Assembly (NCBI RefSeq): GCF_014133895.1
Contig: NC_050729.1
Coordinates: 868,001-932,000 of the forward strand
Direction: 5' to 3'
Source: Torulaspora globosa
Lineage: Eukaryota > Ascomycota > Saccharomycetes > Saccharomycetales > Saccharomycetaceae
DNA length: 64,000 bases
A program made the translations under genes and the position numbers. This document shows positions 20,750 through 30,649 of the stretch, piece by piece (positions within the stretch are counted from its first letter, which is position 1; every line of letters begins with the position of its first letter). Below the pieces are notes generated by a model. The model made no database searches. It saw nothing but the letters and a program-made list of their open reading frames with translations, and had not been told where the DNA came from.

Positions 20750-22480
20750 CTAGGTGGTGTCGAACCTGTATCTCTTTACATACCCCATCTCGTCGCCCGT
20801 GAAGAATTCCGAATCTCCGATGCCGACGCAGGCTATCGGAGAGACTTTGTGGGGAGCGTTTTCGGTGCGGTGCTCGTGTGGCTCCTGTAGACTCTTGCCT
20901 TGGAACGTGTGAATGCACTTGCCGCTTTGTAGATCCCAAAGCTTGACCGTGCCGTCGTGCGAGCCACTCACAATGCGGAAGTTGTCCGCGGCGATGTCCC
21001 AGACGCCCTCGACGTGGCCGAATTGGGTGCGGACGCATTTGCCCGTCTTGACGTCCCATAGCTTGATGGTGTTGTCCAGGGAACACGAGAGGATGTGGGT
21101 AGGGTAAGGGAGGTCCTCGTTTAGCAGCTGGCGCGGGTCGTTCGGGTCGTCGGCGGGAGCGGGATCGGCGGTCGGCTTGTCGTCGACGACCAGGTTCTCG
21201 ATGTCGATGATGGTCAGCGGGATCACTTTCTGCACCTGGCCGACGTGGCCTCGGAAGACGCGCCGACAGCTGTTTGTTCGTATGTCCCACATGCGGATGG
21301 TGGTGTCGTCGCTGCAGCTGAAACACAGGAAGCTGCTCGGGTGCAGCTTGACGCAGTTGACCCACTCTGTGTGTCCTCGGAGCGAGTAGCAGGTGCGCGA
21401 CTCCACGTGCCACACCTTGACGGTCTTGTCTGCGCTGCCGCTCACAATGATCTTCTTGTAGGAGTCGACGCTCAGGACGCTGTCCGTGTGGCCTCTGTAG
21501 GTGGAGATGCATTCGCCCGTGATGTAGTTCCAGACCCTGATCGCCTTGTCGAGCGAGCCGGTGATGACCTTCTGCTCGTCGAAGTAGAGCGCCTTGACGC
21601 CGTCGCCGTGGCCCGACAGCCGTCTTATGAGCCGACCGCTGCACAGGTCCCAGATGGCGACCGTCGAGTCGTACGAGCCGGTGAACAGCAGTCGCGAGCT
21701 GAACTGCAGCGTGAGCACGCCGTCCATGTGGCCCTTGAACTCCTGGATCGCACACTGGCCCTTGCGCCAGTTGCATTCGACCTTGAACCTGTCGCGGTAG
21801 ATCACCTTCCAGGGCGTGGTGCCGCGCTTGGCCGCGCACTGCGGGAGCGGGTTGCCCGTGATGAGCTCTGTACAGCGCGGCAGCGTCGGCGGGTTCCTGG
21901 CACGCTTCATGTGCAACCGCGGCAGCCCCCACCCGCAGTTGGGACACTTGCGGTCGATGTGCTGCTCGCACATGCGGTGCCACACGCGGTCGTCATCCGC
22001 CATGATTTTCCACCGCCGGCACACTTTGGCCGCGCTGCAAAGCGACTGGCAGTCCAGATAGCACAGAATCCGCAGCGATATCTCCTGCGGCAGAATGCTG
22101 ATGAAGTCGATCCTGATCATATTCTGCACCAGCGACGCCACGCACGAAAGCTGCGGGAAACAGCACGCATTCAACAGTCCCTCCAACATCAGTTTCCGCA
22201 GCTTGTTGTTGCTCTTGCTGAACGTCGACACAACGTGGTGCACCTCCTCCCGCTCATGTTTCGGCAGTTGCGAGATCTTATCGTTCACGCTTTTCAGCCG
22301 CTTCGCATCCTGCTTGTAGCATGCCGTGCTGGCGATCGACGACTGCACATCCGGGTTGTGTCTATAACAGAACCGCTGCAGATTGAACACGGGCAACCCA
22401 GCTGAACCCTTGGCAACCTTCCTCTGTTCTAATCCCTGATCATCTTCTATTCCCCTTTTCTTACTCGTCTCACTGTCCAT
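20750..22480 (-). CDS. MET30: Met30 F-box/WD40 substrate receptor of SCF ubiquitin ligase
   Basis: 576 residues (640 in S. cerevisiae). The F-box is at about 127-165 (ILPQEISLRILCYLDCQSLCSAAKVCRRWK). From about residue 245 a propeller of seven to eight WD40 repeats runs to the end, with repeated GH...WD or WN signatures (FKGHMDGV, LSGHGDGV, YRGHTDSV, LRGHTEWV, FRGHVGQV, FGHVEGVWD). It recruits Met4 for ubiquitylation, linking sulfur supply, cadmium response and the cell cycle. The GC-rich third codon positions give frames longer than 380 codons on other frames and the opposite strand; these are shadows. Confidence 0.97.
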   Translation of the reverse strand: MDSETSKKRGIEDDQGLEQRKVAKGSAGLPVFNLQRFCYRHNPDVQSSIASTACYKQDAKRLKSVNDKISQLPKHEREEVHHVVSTFSKSNNKLRKLMLEGLLNACCFPQLSCVASLVQNMIRIDFISILPQEISLRILCYLDCQSLCSAAKVCRRWKIMADDDRVWHRMCEQHIDRKCPNCGWGLPRLHMKRARNPPTLPRCTELITGNPLPQCAAKRGTTPWKVIYRDRFKVECNWRKGQCAIQEFKGHMDGVLTLQFSSRLLFTGSYDSTVAIWDLCSGRLIRRLSGHGDGVKALYFDEQKVITGSLDKAIRVWNYITGECISTYRGHTDSVLSVDSYKKIIVSGSADKTVKVWHVESRTCYSLRGHTEWVNCVKLHPSSFLCFSCSDDTTIRMWDIRTNSCRRVFRGHVGQVQKVIPLTIIDIENLVVDDKPTADPAPADDPNDPRQLLNEDLPYPTHILSCSLDNTIKLWDVKTGKCVRTQFGHVEGVWDIAADNFRIVSGSHDGTVKLWDLQSGKCIHTFQGKSLQEPHEHRTENAPHKVSPIACVGIGDSEFFTGDEMGYVKRYRFDTT

Positions 22481-22810
22481 AATGATGCTACTACCACGTT
22501 CTATAAATTCCTACAACGCCCGTCCAAACGCTTGCATTACTCTTATAGACCCACGCCTCTGGAACAATCAGAGTGGCCACGCCATCGCATGCGGATGTCG
22601 CTTATATCGTCATCAGAAGTCTCTTCGCTATGCATCGACTCTATGGGCCTGGAATTACTGGGCCAATACTGTGGCTTCTTGCCGTGCTACTTCACCGCGC
22701 CGCGCAGAGACGCCTCACTGTAGGGAAAATTAATAAAGCCATCGCGATGAGCTATACAGTTTACACCAGTAGAGTAGTTAGTTAGTTAATGACTTGATGG
22801 GTTAGCTGGA
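22481..22810. other. Intergenic, MET30 promoter
   Basis: 330 bp between the MET30 start and the HIS1 stop. Overlapping short plus-strand frames look spurious. No regulatory site identified. Confidence 0.35.
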
Positions 22811-23704
22811 TTATACCCGGCAGTTGGAGATCTCAAAGACCATGATATCTGCAGCACCCTTCTTCTTGAGCTCATCCATGATGGCACCTTTCTTGGACCT
22901 CTCGATCATCGACGAGACGGCAACCCAGCCCTCGTCGTCGATGTGGGAGATGGTGGGGGCCCTGCGGCCCGGCGTGATGGGGAGCAGTTTGTCCAGGTCC
23001 TTGGTCTGGGCGTTGTAGTTACAACAGACGTATTGTTGGGCGGTCATGACACCCTCGATTCTCGACTTGATCGTGGCGATCAACTCTGGGTCGCTCTTTG
23101 GATGCTTGGATTCTATCAAGTAGGCGCTGGTCTCCAAGACCGTGGCGATGTCGGTCAGGCCCGCGGCGCGCATGGTCTCGCCGCTCTCGACAAGATCGAC
23201 AATCGCATCTGCGATGCCCAGGGCGCACGACGCCTCCACGGACCCTCCTACGTATCTGATCTTGGTCGCGATCTTGTCCTCCGTGGTGCCCTCGAGCTCC
23301 GCGAAATACTTTGTGGTCAGGTTGGTGAAGCTCGACACGATCGTCTTGCCGATCAATTGCCTGGGGTCCGTGTATCCGCCGTTTGCAGGAACCTGCACCT
23401 GCAGTTTGCAGTTGCCGAACTGCAGATCGATAGGCAGCTCGACGTCCATGTCTGCCTCGCGCACCTGATCCACGCCGGTGATGCCCAGGTCGCACTTACC
23501 TTCGCCCACGAACATTGGGATGTCTGCCGCAGGCAGAAAGATCAATGCGACGGGCAAATTTGTCGAAAGAGCGATGTCGAGTCTCTGTGACCGGTGGAAT
23601 TTGATGTCAGAGCCCTTCAAGATCGAGACACATTTGTCGTAAAGACGTCCTTTCTTCGGGATTGCAAACAGCAATCTGTCGTTCAAATGGTTAACCAAGT
23701 CCAT
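22811..23704 (-). CDS. HIS1: ATP phosphoribosyltransferase
   Basis: 297 residues from ATG 23702-23704, exactly the S. cerevisiae length; the frame extends seven codons to a TTG that is not used. It matches the family throughout: AIPKKGRLYDKCV, FVGEGKCDLGITGVDQV, the phosphate-binding SGETMRAAGL, and the regulatory C-terminal domain TPGRRAPTIS...WVAVSSMIE. It is the first enzyme of histidine synthesis, joining ATP and PRPP, and is inhibited by histidine. No exact Gcn4 palindrome was found upstream. Confidence 0.98.
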   Translation of the reverse strand: MDLVNHLNDRLLFAIPKKGRLYDKCVSILKGSDIKFHRSQRLDIALSTNLPVALIFLPAADIPMFVGEGKCDLGITGVDQVREADMDVELPIDLQFGNCKLQVQVPANGGYTDPRQLIGKTIVSSFTNLTTKYFAELEGTTEDKIATKIRYVGGSVEASCALGIADAIVDLVESGETMRAAGLTDIATVLETSAYLIESKHPKSDPELIATIKSRIEGVMTAQQYVCCNYNAQTKDLDKLLPITPGRRAPTISHIDDEGWVAVSSMIERSKKGAIMDELKKKGAADIMVFEISNCRV

Positions 23705-24190
23705 GACGCCGGTCTTGCTACTCAAGATTGCTACAAAACACGAATGCCCAAATTACTATCAAGCCTTCTTCAATCTGAAAGACTTTTTATCGAATTTTTC
23801 GTCAATATATCGCTGTCATTACGAAAAAATTTTCGCAGCTCACTACAGGAAAAAGGCAAGATACAGTGCAAGAGAGGCCAAGAGACCGCACTTTCGCCTG
23901 CTCGATCTCACGTTAGACAGATGCAGTACCACGGCGTCCTCTAGAGATTTTTCCGGAGCTGAAATCCATGATTTACGTGCAAGAAACCGACGCTGACATC
24001 GGAATGTCAGTAATTGCGATGACAGATTCGATGGCTCCACGTGAGGGCGACCGCGAAAAAGGAAAATAGGCTGCCATCGCCAATATAAAGGCTGTCGTCA
24101 GCGTCGACAGCCCGTGTTGGTTGGTTCATATGCTGCTGCTGCTTGTCGGTTAACTGTTGCGTGGATTGGTTGGCCCTGAGGAGGCTAAAG
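23705..24190. promoter_or_regulatory. Divergent promoter region HIS1/SYG1 with E-box
   Basis: 486 bp. A CACGTG at 24038-24043 lies about 148 bp before the SYG1 ATG; because SYG1 is an SPX/EXS protein, Pho4 (or Cbf1) is a candidate. No TGACTCA-type site is visible on the HIS1 side. An open frame extends SYG1 upstream to 24143 but has no supported start. Confidence 0.4.
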
Positions 24191-26785
24191 ATGAAGTTTG
24201 GGGATCATTTGGACGAGTCTACCGTGCCGGAATGGAAGGATAAGTACATTAATTATAAACTGGGCAAGAAAAAATTGAAAGTTTATAAGAGAAATTTGGA
24301 ACAGCAGGCTTCGAGCGATGTGAGTAAATTCGGGAACGCTAGCTCTACCGGTCTGAGGGCTCCTAACTTGTCGTACTACGATCAGGGCGCCCGACTGCGG
24401 CGTAATGAGGGTTTTAGCACTTCGCTGGATAGTAATCAGTACAATGTCTTGCAGAGAAAATACGTTCAGGATTTTATACAACACTGGTTGGTGTCGGAGG
24501 AGCTGGCGAAATGCAATGATTTCTATTCATGGCTTCTGGAAGAGTGCAGACGGAAGTTTCTGGTCTTGGAAGAGCAGTTGAAATGCTACCAGAGCCATGC
24601 TAGCAGTGATGCTATGTCGGCTCCTAGCGATCTCAGTGACCGCGACGGCCGGGGACCGGACTACGGCAGCATAGGCAACATTCCCAATGCTGCTGGCAGC
24701 GAGATCGTCGGCTTCGCCAGGAAAATAGAACAGTTCTTGCAGAAACATGATCTGATGCCCTCTTGGCCAAAAGGGTTGCCGCTGGTTCGTGAGAACATTT
24801 TCACGGCTCACACGGGCAAGGAGACGTTTGGCAGAAATTCAATGGCTGTCACTACGCATCAGGCACAGCGGATGCTCGGTGACGCGCTGATCGAGTATTA
24901 CCAGTTCTTGCAACTGGTCAAGACTTACAGAGATCTGAACGTGACCGGGTTCCGCAAGATGGTTAAGAAATTCGACAAGGCCTGCAAGACCAGCGAGCAG
25001 GCCAATTTCATGGAGTATGCTGGTGAACACTCTCTTCTGTTCAAGCATGTGCAGGCAAACATACAACTCATGGCGCAGAAAATGAAGCAGACGTCAAGTG
25101 CCCAGGCTACCGGCGATCTAAAAGTGTCAAACGAAGCAGAAGATCCTTTGACATGGTGGGAGACAATAGTCACGGAATGGTACGTCAAGGACCTGGCTAG
25201 ATCAAGTTCTGCGCAGAAAAGACATACTCAGCGATTGAAAAAACTTGCAATTCAGTACACGCTGAACGAACAGATGATTCACAGGAATAATAGGGCAATA
25301 GCCCAAATGTTCTTCTCTGGTATTGGACTGGGTGTGTCGGCTGCATTTATCATTTACACTCTTTACCTTGCATTTTTCTCACCTTATGATTCAAATCTGC
25401 ATACTATACTCTTCCCACTTTGGGGTGGCTGGTATATGGTGTTATTAAGCGCGTTGCTCTTTTTGTTCAATTGTTACATCTGGCATAGAACAGGTATTAA
25501 CTATCGCTTCATCATGCTGGGCGAAATACAGGCAAAAAATGGAACTCAGTTGTTTAACAATGATTTTGCAATGAGTGCCATTTCGTTAAAGCTATATTTC
25601 TCGACATTTTTTCTCGTCGCATGCGCCGTTTGCGCTGTTATGAGTTTCCATTGGAATCAATTAACACCCTATGGGCTTATTTACCTCGGTATCGTTTGCT
25701 TCCTCTTCATTTGCCCCAATGGCATTTTCCCGTATTTCGATAAATTGGTCGAATCAAGGAAGTGGATGGCTACGACTTTGATCCGACTTGTGCTGTCAGG
25801 TTTGTATCCTGTGGAGTTTGGCGATTTCTTCATTGGAGACATCATTTGCTCACTCACTTACTCAATGTCCGACATTGCTCTGTTTTTCTGTTATTATTCG
25901 AAGACAGCAAACTCTTTATGCGGATCCTCTCATTCAAAAGCTGTCGGTGTATTGTCCTGCATCCCCAGTTACTGGAGAATGGCTCAATGTTTGCGAAGAC
26001 TAGCTGATTCAGGTGATTGGTTTCCTCATTTATTGAATGCCGTTAAATACGCTTTTGGTATTGCTTACTATGCCTCTCTCTGTGCCTATAGGATCGCGTC
26101 TGACAAGGAAACCGTGAGAAAGCCTTTCATCGTGCTTGCAACGTTTAACTCGACGGTAACAGCCATTTGGGACATTGTAATGGACTGGTCGCTACTTCAA
26201 ACTTGTGGCAAGAACTGGATGTTGAGGAACGATTTGTACTTGGCCGGTAGGCGTGATTGGAAAACAGGAGATTACTCTTTCAAGGGAAAAATCGTCTATT
26301 ATCTAGCCATGGTATGGGATGTGTTGATTAGATTTCAGTGGATTGTGTATGCGCTGGCGCCCCAAACCATTCAGCAAAATGCTGTGACCACTTTCATCTT
26401 AGCTGTAACCGAGGTTCTCAGGAGGTTCATATGGATTATATTCCGTGTAGAGAATGAGCATGTTGCCAATGTCCATTTATTCAAAGTCACCGGCGAAGCA
26501 CCGCTGCCTTACCCAGTTCAACGACCAGAATCGGAGGTTGGTAGTTTATCAAGAAGCAAAGCGAACAGTTCTTTTTCGTTGTCTCAGATGTATAGCAACC
26601 TGGAGGAGCCTATTGCTGCCTATCATTCTCTCATACGCAGACAAACTAGTCTTTTCGGCAGTCTATCGAGATCCATTCCCTGGGCACATGCCAGTGATTT
26701 CCAGAGACCTCGCACCTACTCTTCAAACCAACAATCTACTCCTCAAGACAGTGACAGTGACAGTGAAATGGAGAGTGTTATTTAA
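24191..26785 (+). CDS. SYG1: Syg1 SPX-EXS membrane protein (phosphate exporter family)
   Basis: 864 residues from ATG 24191 (MKFGDHL), the canonical SPX start; an in-frame upstream extension of 16 codons lacks similarity. The tripartite SPX domain covers about residues 1-290, with the basic helix KLGKKKLKVYK near 35 that would bind inositol pyrophosphates. It is followed by about eight membrane spans and the EXS domain (about 560-760; YWRMAQCLRRLAD). The cytosolic tail is Ser-rich and acidic (DSDSDSEMESVI). It is related to human XPR1. S. cerevisiae Syg1 was found through G-protein signalling and has 902 residues. Confidence 0.96.
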   Translation: MKFGDHLDESTVPEWKDKYINYKLGKKKLKVYKRNLEQQASSDVSKFGNASSTGLRAPNLSYYDQGARLRRNEGFSTSLDSNQYNVLQRKYVQDFIQHWLVSEELAKCNDFYSWLLEECRRKFLVLEEQLKCYQSHASSDAMSAPSDLSDRDGRGPDYGSIGNIPNAAGSEIVGFARKIEQFLQKHDLMPSWPKGLPLVRENIFTAHTGKETFGRNSMAVTTHQAQRMLGDALIEYYQFLQLVKTYRDLNVTGFRKMVKKFDKACKTSEQANFMEYAGEHSLLFKHVQANIQLMAQKMKQTSSAQATGDLKVSNEAEDPLTWWETIVTEWYVKDLARSSSAQKRHTQRLKKLAIQYTLNEQMIHRNNRAIAQMFFSGIGLGVSAAFIIYTLYLAFFSPYDSNLHTILFPLWGGWYMVLLSALLFLFNCYIWHRTGINYRFIMLGEIQAKNGTQLFNNDFAMSAISLKLYFSTFFLVACAVCAVMSFHWNQLTPYGLIYLGIVCFLFICPNGIFPYFDKLVESRKWMATTLIRLVLSGLYPVEFGDFFIGDIICSLTYSMSDIALFFCYYSKTANSLCGSSHSKAVGVLSCIPSYWRMAQCLRRLADSGDWFPHLLNAVKYAFGIAYYASLCAYRIASDKETVRKPFIVLATFNSTVTAIWDIVMDWSLLQTCGKNWMLRNDLYLAGRRDWKTGDYSFKGKIVYYLAMVWDVLIRFQWIVYALAPQTIQQNAVTTFILAVTEVLRRFIWIIFRVENEHVANVHLFKVTGEAPLPYPVQRPESEVGSLSRSKANSSFSLSQMYSNLEEPIAAYHSLIRRQTSLFGSLSRSIPWAHASDFQRPRTYSSNQQSTPQDSDSDSEMESVI

Positions 26786-26911
26786 ATTTCTATCTATATG
26801 CATTATTCAAGTTTCAACTTAGTGACTCACTTAAAGAAGCCGTTGTAATCCTGTAAGCATCCCATGAGAATGTTCATTATCTCATTACATATTAGAAGGC
26901 TTTAGTTGCCA

Positions 26912-29900
26912 TTAAACTGTCGAAAACTCTTGAACTTTAGCGTAACTTGGGGGATGGAGCTTGCGATGAATAGCTTTAGCTGCCCAAACGGGGAATATAG
27001 ATATGGACAAAATGAACAGACAGATCCCGAAGAATTTTAAGGTGGTCACATAGGACAGATCGAAGTATTCTCCTAAAAATGGAACAGAAAAAATGTATAG
27101 AATCAGAGTTGCAAGCTCAGAAGCTATCATCGTCCCATTCCAGGTATTGATCTCCAATGCCACCATGATCAACTCATTCAGTACCAGTGCGCTAAAACTA
27201 ATTGAAACCATCTTCTTGAAGTCCAACTCGGCGAGGCTTGTGAAGTTCTGGGCCGATCCCTGAATAACGCATCCTTGGAACAAGGACAGGGCTACCCACA
27301 CGAAAAATGTCTTATAAGAAAGACTCTTACCCTCGGTCAAGTCCTTGTAAAGTTCAGGGTAGATTTTTGTTAGTGATTTGTCAATATCGTGATCTAGGGT
27401 CATGGAAAAGACGGGAGCCATAGTATAGCACGTAGCATATCCGACCATCAGCCATCCTTGGTATAATGCGATGGGCTCAAAACTGGAGCATATCGAAAAC
27501 ACTGCTTGACATATCGCAATAATTAGCCCCCTATGCATAACGAATTGTGACAGTTTAGCAGAACGTTTGTAGGAGTTTCTACCATGCCATAAGAGTAGCT
27601 CAGTTAGATGGCAAAACTGAGTGATGGAAAAATCAGCCGCAAGAGATGCCTGCTTCCCTTCTTTGCCCACAATCCCGACACCTACATCTGCGCTCTGGAT
27701 CATAGAGACATCATTACCTCCATCTCCTATGCAGCAGACTCTCTTTCCAGTCAACTCACGAATAACCAAGGCGACGTCAGCCTTCTGTTGTGGTGTGCAT
27801 CTGCAAGCTATAACAGAAGGGATACCGGCTGCCACCTTGAAGAATTCGTCCTTATGGTATTTCAAGAACATACCTAATGAGTCTCCGTCGATTATGAGAC
27901 AGGAGTTCTTGTTCATCTTGAGATAGTCCAGCTTATCCATGGCTCCTTCTGGTTCATGTAGGTTGGAGATTGTGTGAACATACTGGCCTCTAGAAATCAG
28001 TTTTGCACTGATTGAAACGCAGCGAGCAGTTTCGACTTTATCACCAGTTAGCATCCAGATTTTGATACCTGCATTTCTTAGTAGCTCAATCGAAGACTTG
28101 ACGTCTTTCTGCAGTTTATCTTCTACGCCAGTCATCCCCAGAAGCTCCAAGTTTTTTTCTAGAAGGCCCTCAACAACGTTGCTTATTTGTTTGTCGCGAT
28201 TTAACATGGAAACCGAGGCCTCGTCGTATTTCTTACGGAACTCGTCATAATCCTGAGATGTAAGCTGTTTACGACCTATTACTAAGGTGCGTAAACCTTC
28301 GCGTGCCATATTTCCCGTTTCTTCCTCTAGCCAGTCATTTCTTTCAACAATGTTCTTCATAACAGTATCAGCACCCTTCTCAAGAAACCAATATTCTTCC
28401 TTCTGCTTATCATAAACAATGATACCCATCCGCTTCGTATCAGAATTGAATGGAAAAACCTGTAAAATGTCGTAATGCAAGGTGTCGCCCGAATGTTCGT
28501 GCAACAGAGTGATAGAATGCCTGTCTCTTTTAAATAATGAAAGCCCAACAGATTCTGTAAACTTCACAATAGCAATTTCATCCGGAGAGGCCGCTTGGTA
28601 CATGAGTCTGTCTTCTTCGAATGTTGGAGTGACATTATGGCATAAAGCTAAAGTTACAATCATGTCACGCACTCTGGTACTTATATCGCGCCTCGATGTT
28701 GAAAGGGGTACAACGGATTTGTTTAGGTTTTGGATGTAGTCAGATACAATATCGATGGTCTCCGCAGTATATGAAACTGAACCCAGGTGAATTTTCTTCA
28801 GCTGCATATCATTTTGAGTTAGCGTCCCAGTCTTGTCACTTAAAAGGTACTCGATACGTCCCAGATCCTCAGGTATAGTGCTTGTCCTGACCACGGTCTC
28901 TGGTATGGCATCATCGTGCTCAATTTGGTGGGCATATACTGACTTTGCTAGGTCCAAATTGACTCTCAAAGAAACGGGAATAATAGTTGAGAAGAGAATC
29001 AGATATCTCATTATATCAACGTACCAATCTGGATTGCGAACACCAGCAAACGCAACCAGCAGAATGGAGAGAATGAAAACACAAGCGCACAGGACCTTTG
29101 AAATGCTGTTGATCTCCAATTCAAGCAAACCTGTTTTAACTTTCGGAGCAGTGGTGTTCATAGCTTGTCTAGTATCTGGGCCAGTGTAAATAACACATGC
29201 AATGCAGTAACCGCTAGAGGCCAATACGGTGTTAGCCCACAGGGTGTTGTCAACAGAGAGAGGACTCGAAGTGGAATTTTTATACGTCACCTTGCCAAGA
29301 AATCTGTGGATAGACTTTTCCGGAGCAGATGCTGTAATACTGATTTTGTTCAACAGATCGTCCTGTGGTAAGTTTTGAGTCAGTGGGCATGCGATTCGAA
29401 GTTTCCAGTCAGTTTCACCATCCAGTTGGTCCGTTTTGATGAAAGCCTCACCAGAGGGCTCGCTAGATTGAAGTAATATCGAGTCAGCTGGAATTCTTGA
29501 GCCTTTTTTAACCCTGATTAAATCGCCGACTTTAAGATCTTTGCTTGCAACCAGCCGAGACTTGTTCAGTATGGTGTAAAGCTCGCTATTCGATTCATTA
29601 TCACGTCTCCTTCTTTGTATGTCATCCATAGCTTCCTTTGCCATTGTAACTGTCAACACAAATGCCAGCGGAACCACATAGGATGACAGATACCCGATTC
29701 TTAAGGCTGGTACAGCCTGTGAGAGAGCAACCGCCAGAAAATACAGGTTGAAAAAGAATTTGAACTGTTCGTAAAGCAGAGTTGGTATAAAAGTGAATGC
29801 GTTGTACTTCGCGTTGGATATTTGGTTGCTCGGGTACTTGTTCCTGTCAAAGGTCGGTGTCGTATCGGGATGGATTTCTCTATCAATGTTATTATCGTTT

Positions 29901-30340
29901 AATTCGATTGTCGAGGTCGATTGGTACTTGCCCAGCCCACTCTGCGGGCCAAACATATTATTGAACCGATTGAGAAACCCACTATTCTTCGGATGAGGAA
30001 GAGAACCCTTATAATTCTGCTGTGCCTCCGTTGCCACTGCATTCCACGATTCTTCTAGCAGTGGTTTACTGTGTGGTCTAGAATGTTTGTGAGCCTTCAT
30101 ATCAAATCCATCGTTTTCATTCATGGTTCTTAATTCAAAGCTTTCAACAGAGTTCCTAGTATCCCAACCGCTATCTAGTCCACCACTGAGAGATGTATGA
30201 TTGATCTGCAGATTATCCAAAGCTGCGTCGAGAGAATCGTCAAACTGTAAATCAAAAGACTCTTTACTTTTGTTCTTTTGTTGCGATATTATATTAAATG
30301 AGTCTGATCTATCGGTTCTAGGTAATGCTGAATATGACAT
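26912..30340 (-). CDS. NEO1: Neo1 P4-ATPase (phospholipid flippase)
   Basis: 1142 residues (1151 in S. cerevisiae). All P-type ATPase landmarks are present: actuator motif DGETDWKLR, phosphorylation site DKTGTLT with the acceptor at D502, nucleotide-binding segment around 590-700, hinge GDGGNDVSMI, and ten membrane spans. The N-terminal 190 residues are hydrophilic. Neo1 is the essential, Cdc50-independent flippase of Golgi and endosomes that keeps phosphatidylethanolamine and phosphatidylserine in the cytosolic leaflet. It has the same strand and order relative to DFG10 as YIL048W and YIL049W. Confidence 0.98.
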   Translation of the reverse strand: MSYSALPRTDRSDSFNIISQQKNKSKESFDLQFDDSLDAALDNLQINHTSLSGGLDSGWDTRNSVESFELRTMNENDGFDMKAHKHSRPHSKPLLEESWNAVATEAQQNYKGSLPHPKNSGFLNRFNNMFGPQSGLGKYQSTSTIELNDNNIDREIHPDTTPTFDRNKYPSNQISNAKYNAFTFIPTLLYEQFKFFFNLYFLAVALSQAVPALRIGYLSSYVVPLAFVLTVTMAKEAMDDIQRRRRDNESNSELYTILNKSRLVASKDLKVGDLIRVKKGSRIPADSILLQSSEPSGEAFIKTDQLDGETDWKLRIACPLTQNLPQDDLLNKISITASAPEKSIHRFLGKVTYKNSTSSPLSVDNTLWANTVLASSGYCIACVIYTGPDTRQAMNTTAPKVKTGLLELEINSISKVLCACVFILSILLVAFAGVRNPDWYVDIMRYLILFSTIIPVSLRVNLDLAKSVYAHQIEHDDAIPETVVRTSTIPEDLGRIEYLLSDKTGTLTQNDMQLKKIHLGSVSYTAETIDIVSDYIQNLNKSVVPLSTSRRDISTRVRDMIVTLALCHNVTPTFEEDRLMYQAASPDEIAIVKFTESVGLSLFKRDRHSITLLHEHSGDTLHYDILQVFPFNSDTKRMGIIVYDKQKEEYWFLEKGADTVMKNIVERNDWLEEETGNMAREGLRTLVIGRKQLTSQDYDEFRKKYDEASVSMLNRDKQISNVVEGLLEKNLELLGMTGVEDKLQKDVKSSIELLRNAGIKIWMLTGDKVETARCVSISAKLISRGQYVHTISNLHEPEGAMDKLDYLKMNKNSCLIIDGDSLGMFLKYHKDEFFKVAAGIPSVIACRCTPQQKADVALVIRELTGKRVCCIGDGGNDVSMIQSADVGVGIVGKEGKQASLAADFSITQFCHLTELLLWHGRNSYKRSAKLSQFVMHRGLIIAICQAVFSICSSFEPIALYQGWLMVGYATCYTMAPVFSMTLDHDIDKSLTKIYPELYKDLTEGKSLSYKTFFVWVALSLFQGCVIQGSAQNFTSLAELDFKKMVSISFSALVLNELIMVALEINTWNGTMIASELATLILYIFSVPFLGEYFDLSYVTTLKFFGICLFILSISIFPVWAAKAIHRKLHPPSYAKVQEFSTV

Positions 30341-30649
30341 TTGTCCTTGAACGACTAGCCATGTAACCTCAGGGTACTAACGTCGTGACGAGGCTTAAAT
30401 CTCACTCTATTCTTGCACTAAGACTCTGCGATGACGGCGTAAAGAACAGCAATTCTCTCCCAATTGAATACACACCTATGGAACGGGACTCTGAACCTAC
30501 ACCGTACCATCTAGCGGAAGATGGGTTCTCTCTGTGATAACTATTGTATAGTTAGAGGCTGATACTAGTTAAGGAAGTGCCGTCTGATGCGATCTAGAAT
30601 CGGCGCCAGCAGTGCTGGCCCAGCACTGCATCTACAAGTTGATGAACTA
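30341..30649. other. Intergenic, NEO1 promoter and DFG10 3' flank
   Basis: 309 bp between the NEO1 start and the DFG10 stop. It contains a perfect inverted repeat close to the DFG10 stop (listed separately) and no gene. Confidence 0.4.
30609..30629. repeat. Perfect 10-bp inverted repeat in the DFG10 3' flank
   Basis: Arms GCAGTGCTGG (30609-30618) and CCAGCACTGC (30620-30629) flank a single central C. The repeat begins 21 bp beyond the DFG10 stop codon at 30650. If transcribed, the outer pairs could form a stem with a small loop in the 3' UTR; as DNA it could be a dyad-symmetric binding site. Confidence 0.6.

Noticed and set aside
20745..22405. Open frames of 412 and 386 codons overlapping MET30 in another frame and on the opposite strand
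   Set aside because: They are shadows of the GC-rich MET30 coding sequence; composition is Arg/Ala/His-rich with no domain, while the MET30 frame matches F-box and WD40 motifs throughout.
22943..23590. 215-codon plus-strand frame across HIS1
   Set aside because: Antisense shadow of HIS1; no similarity to any family and GC-rich third positions explain the absence of stops.
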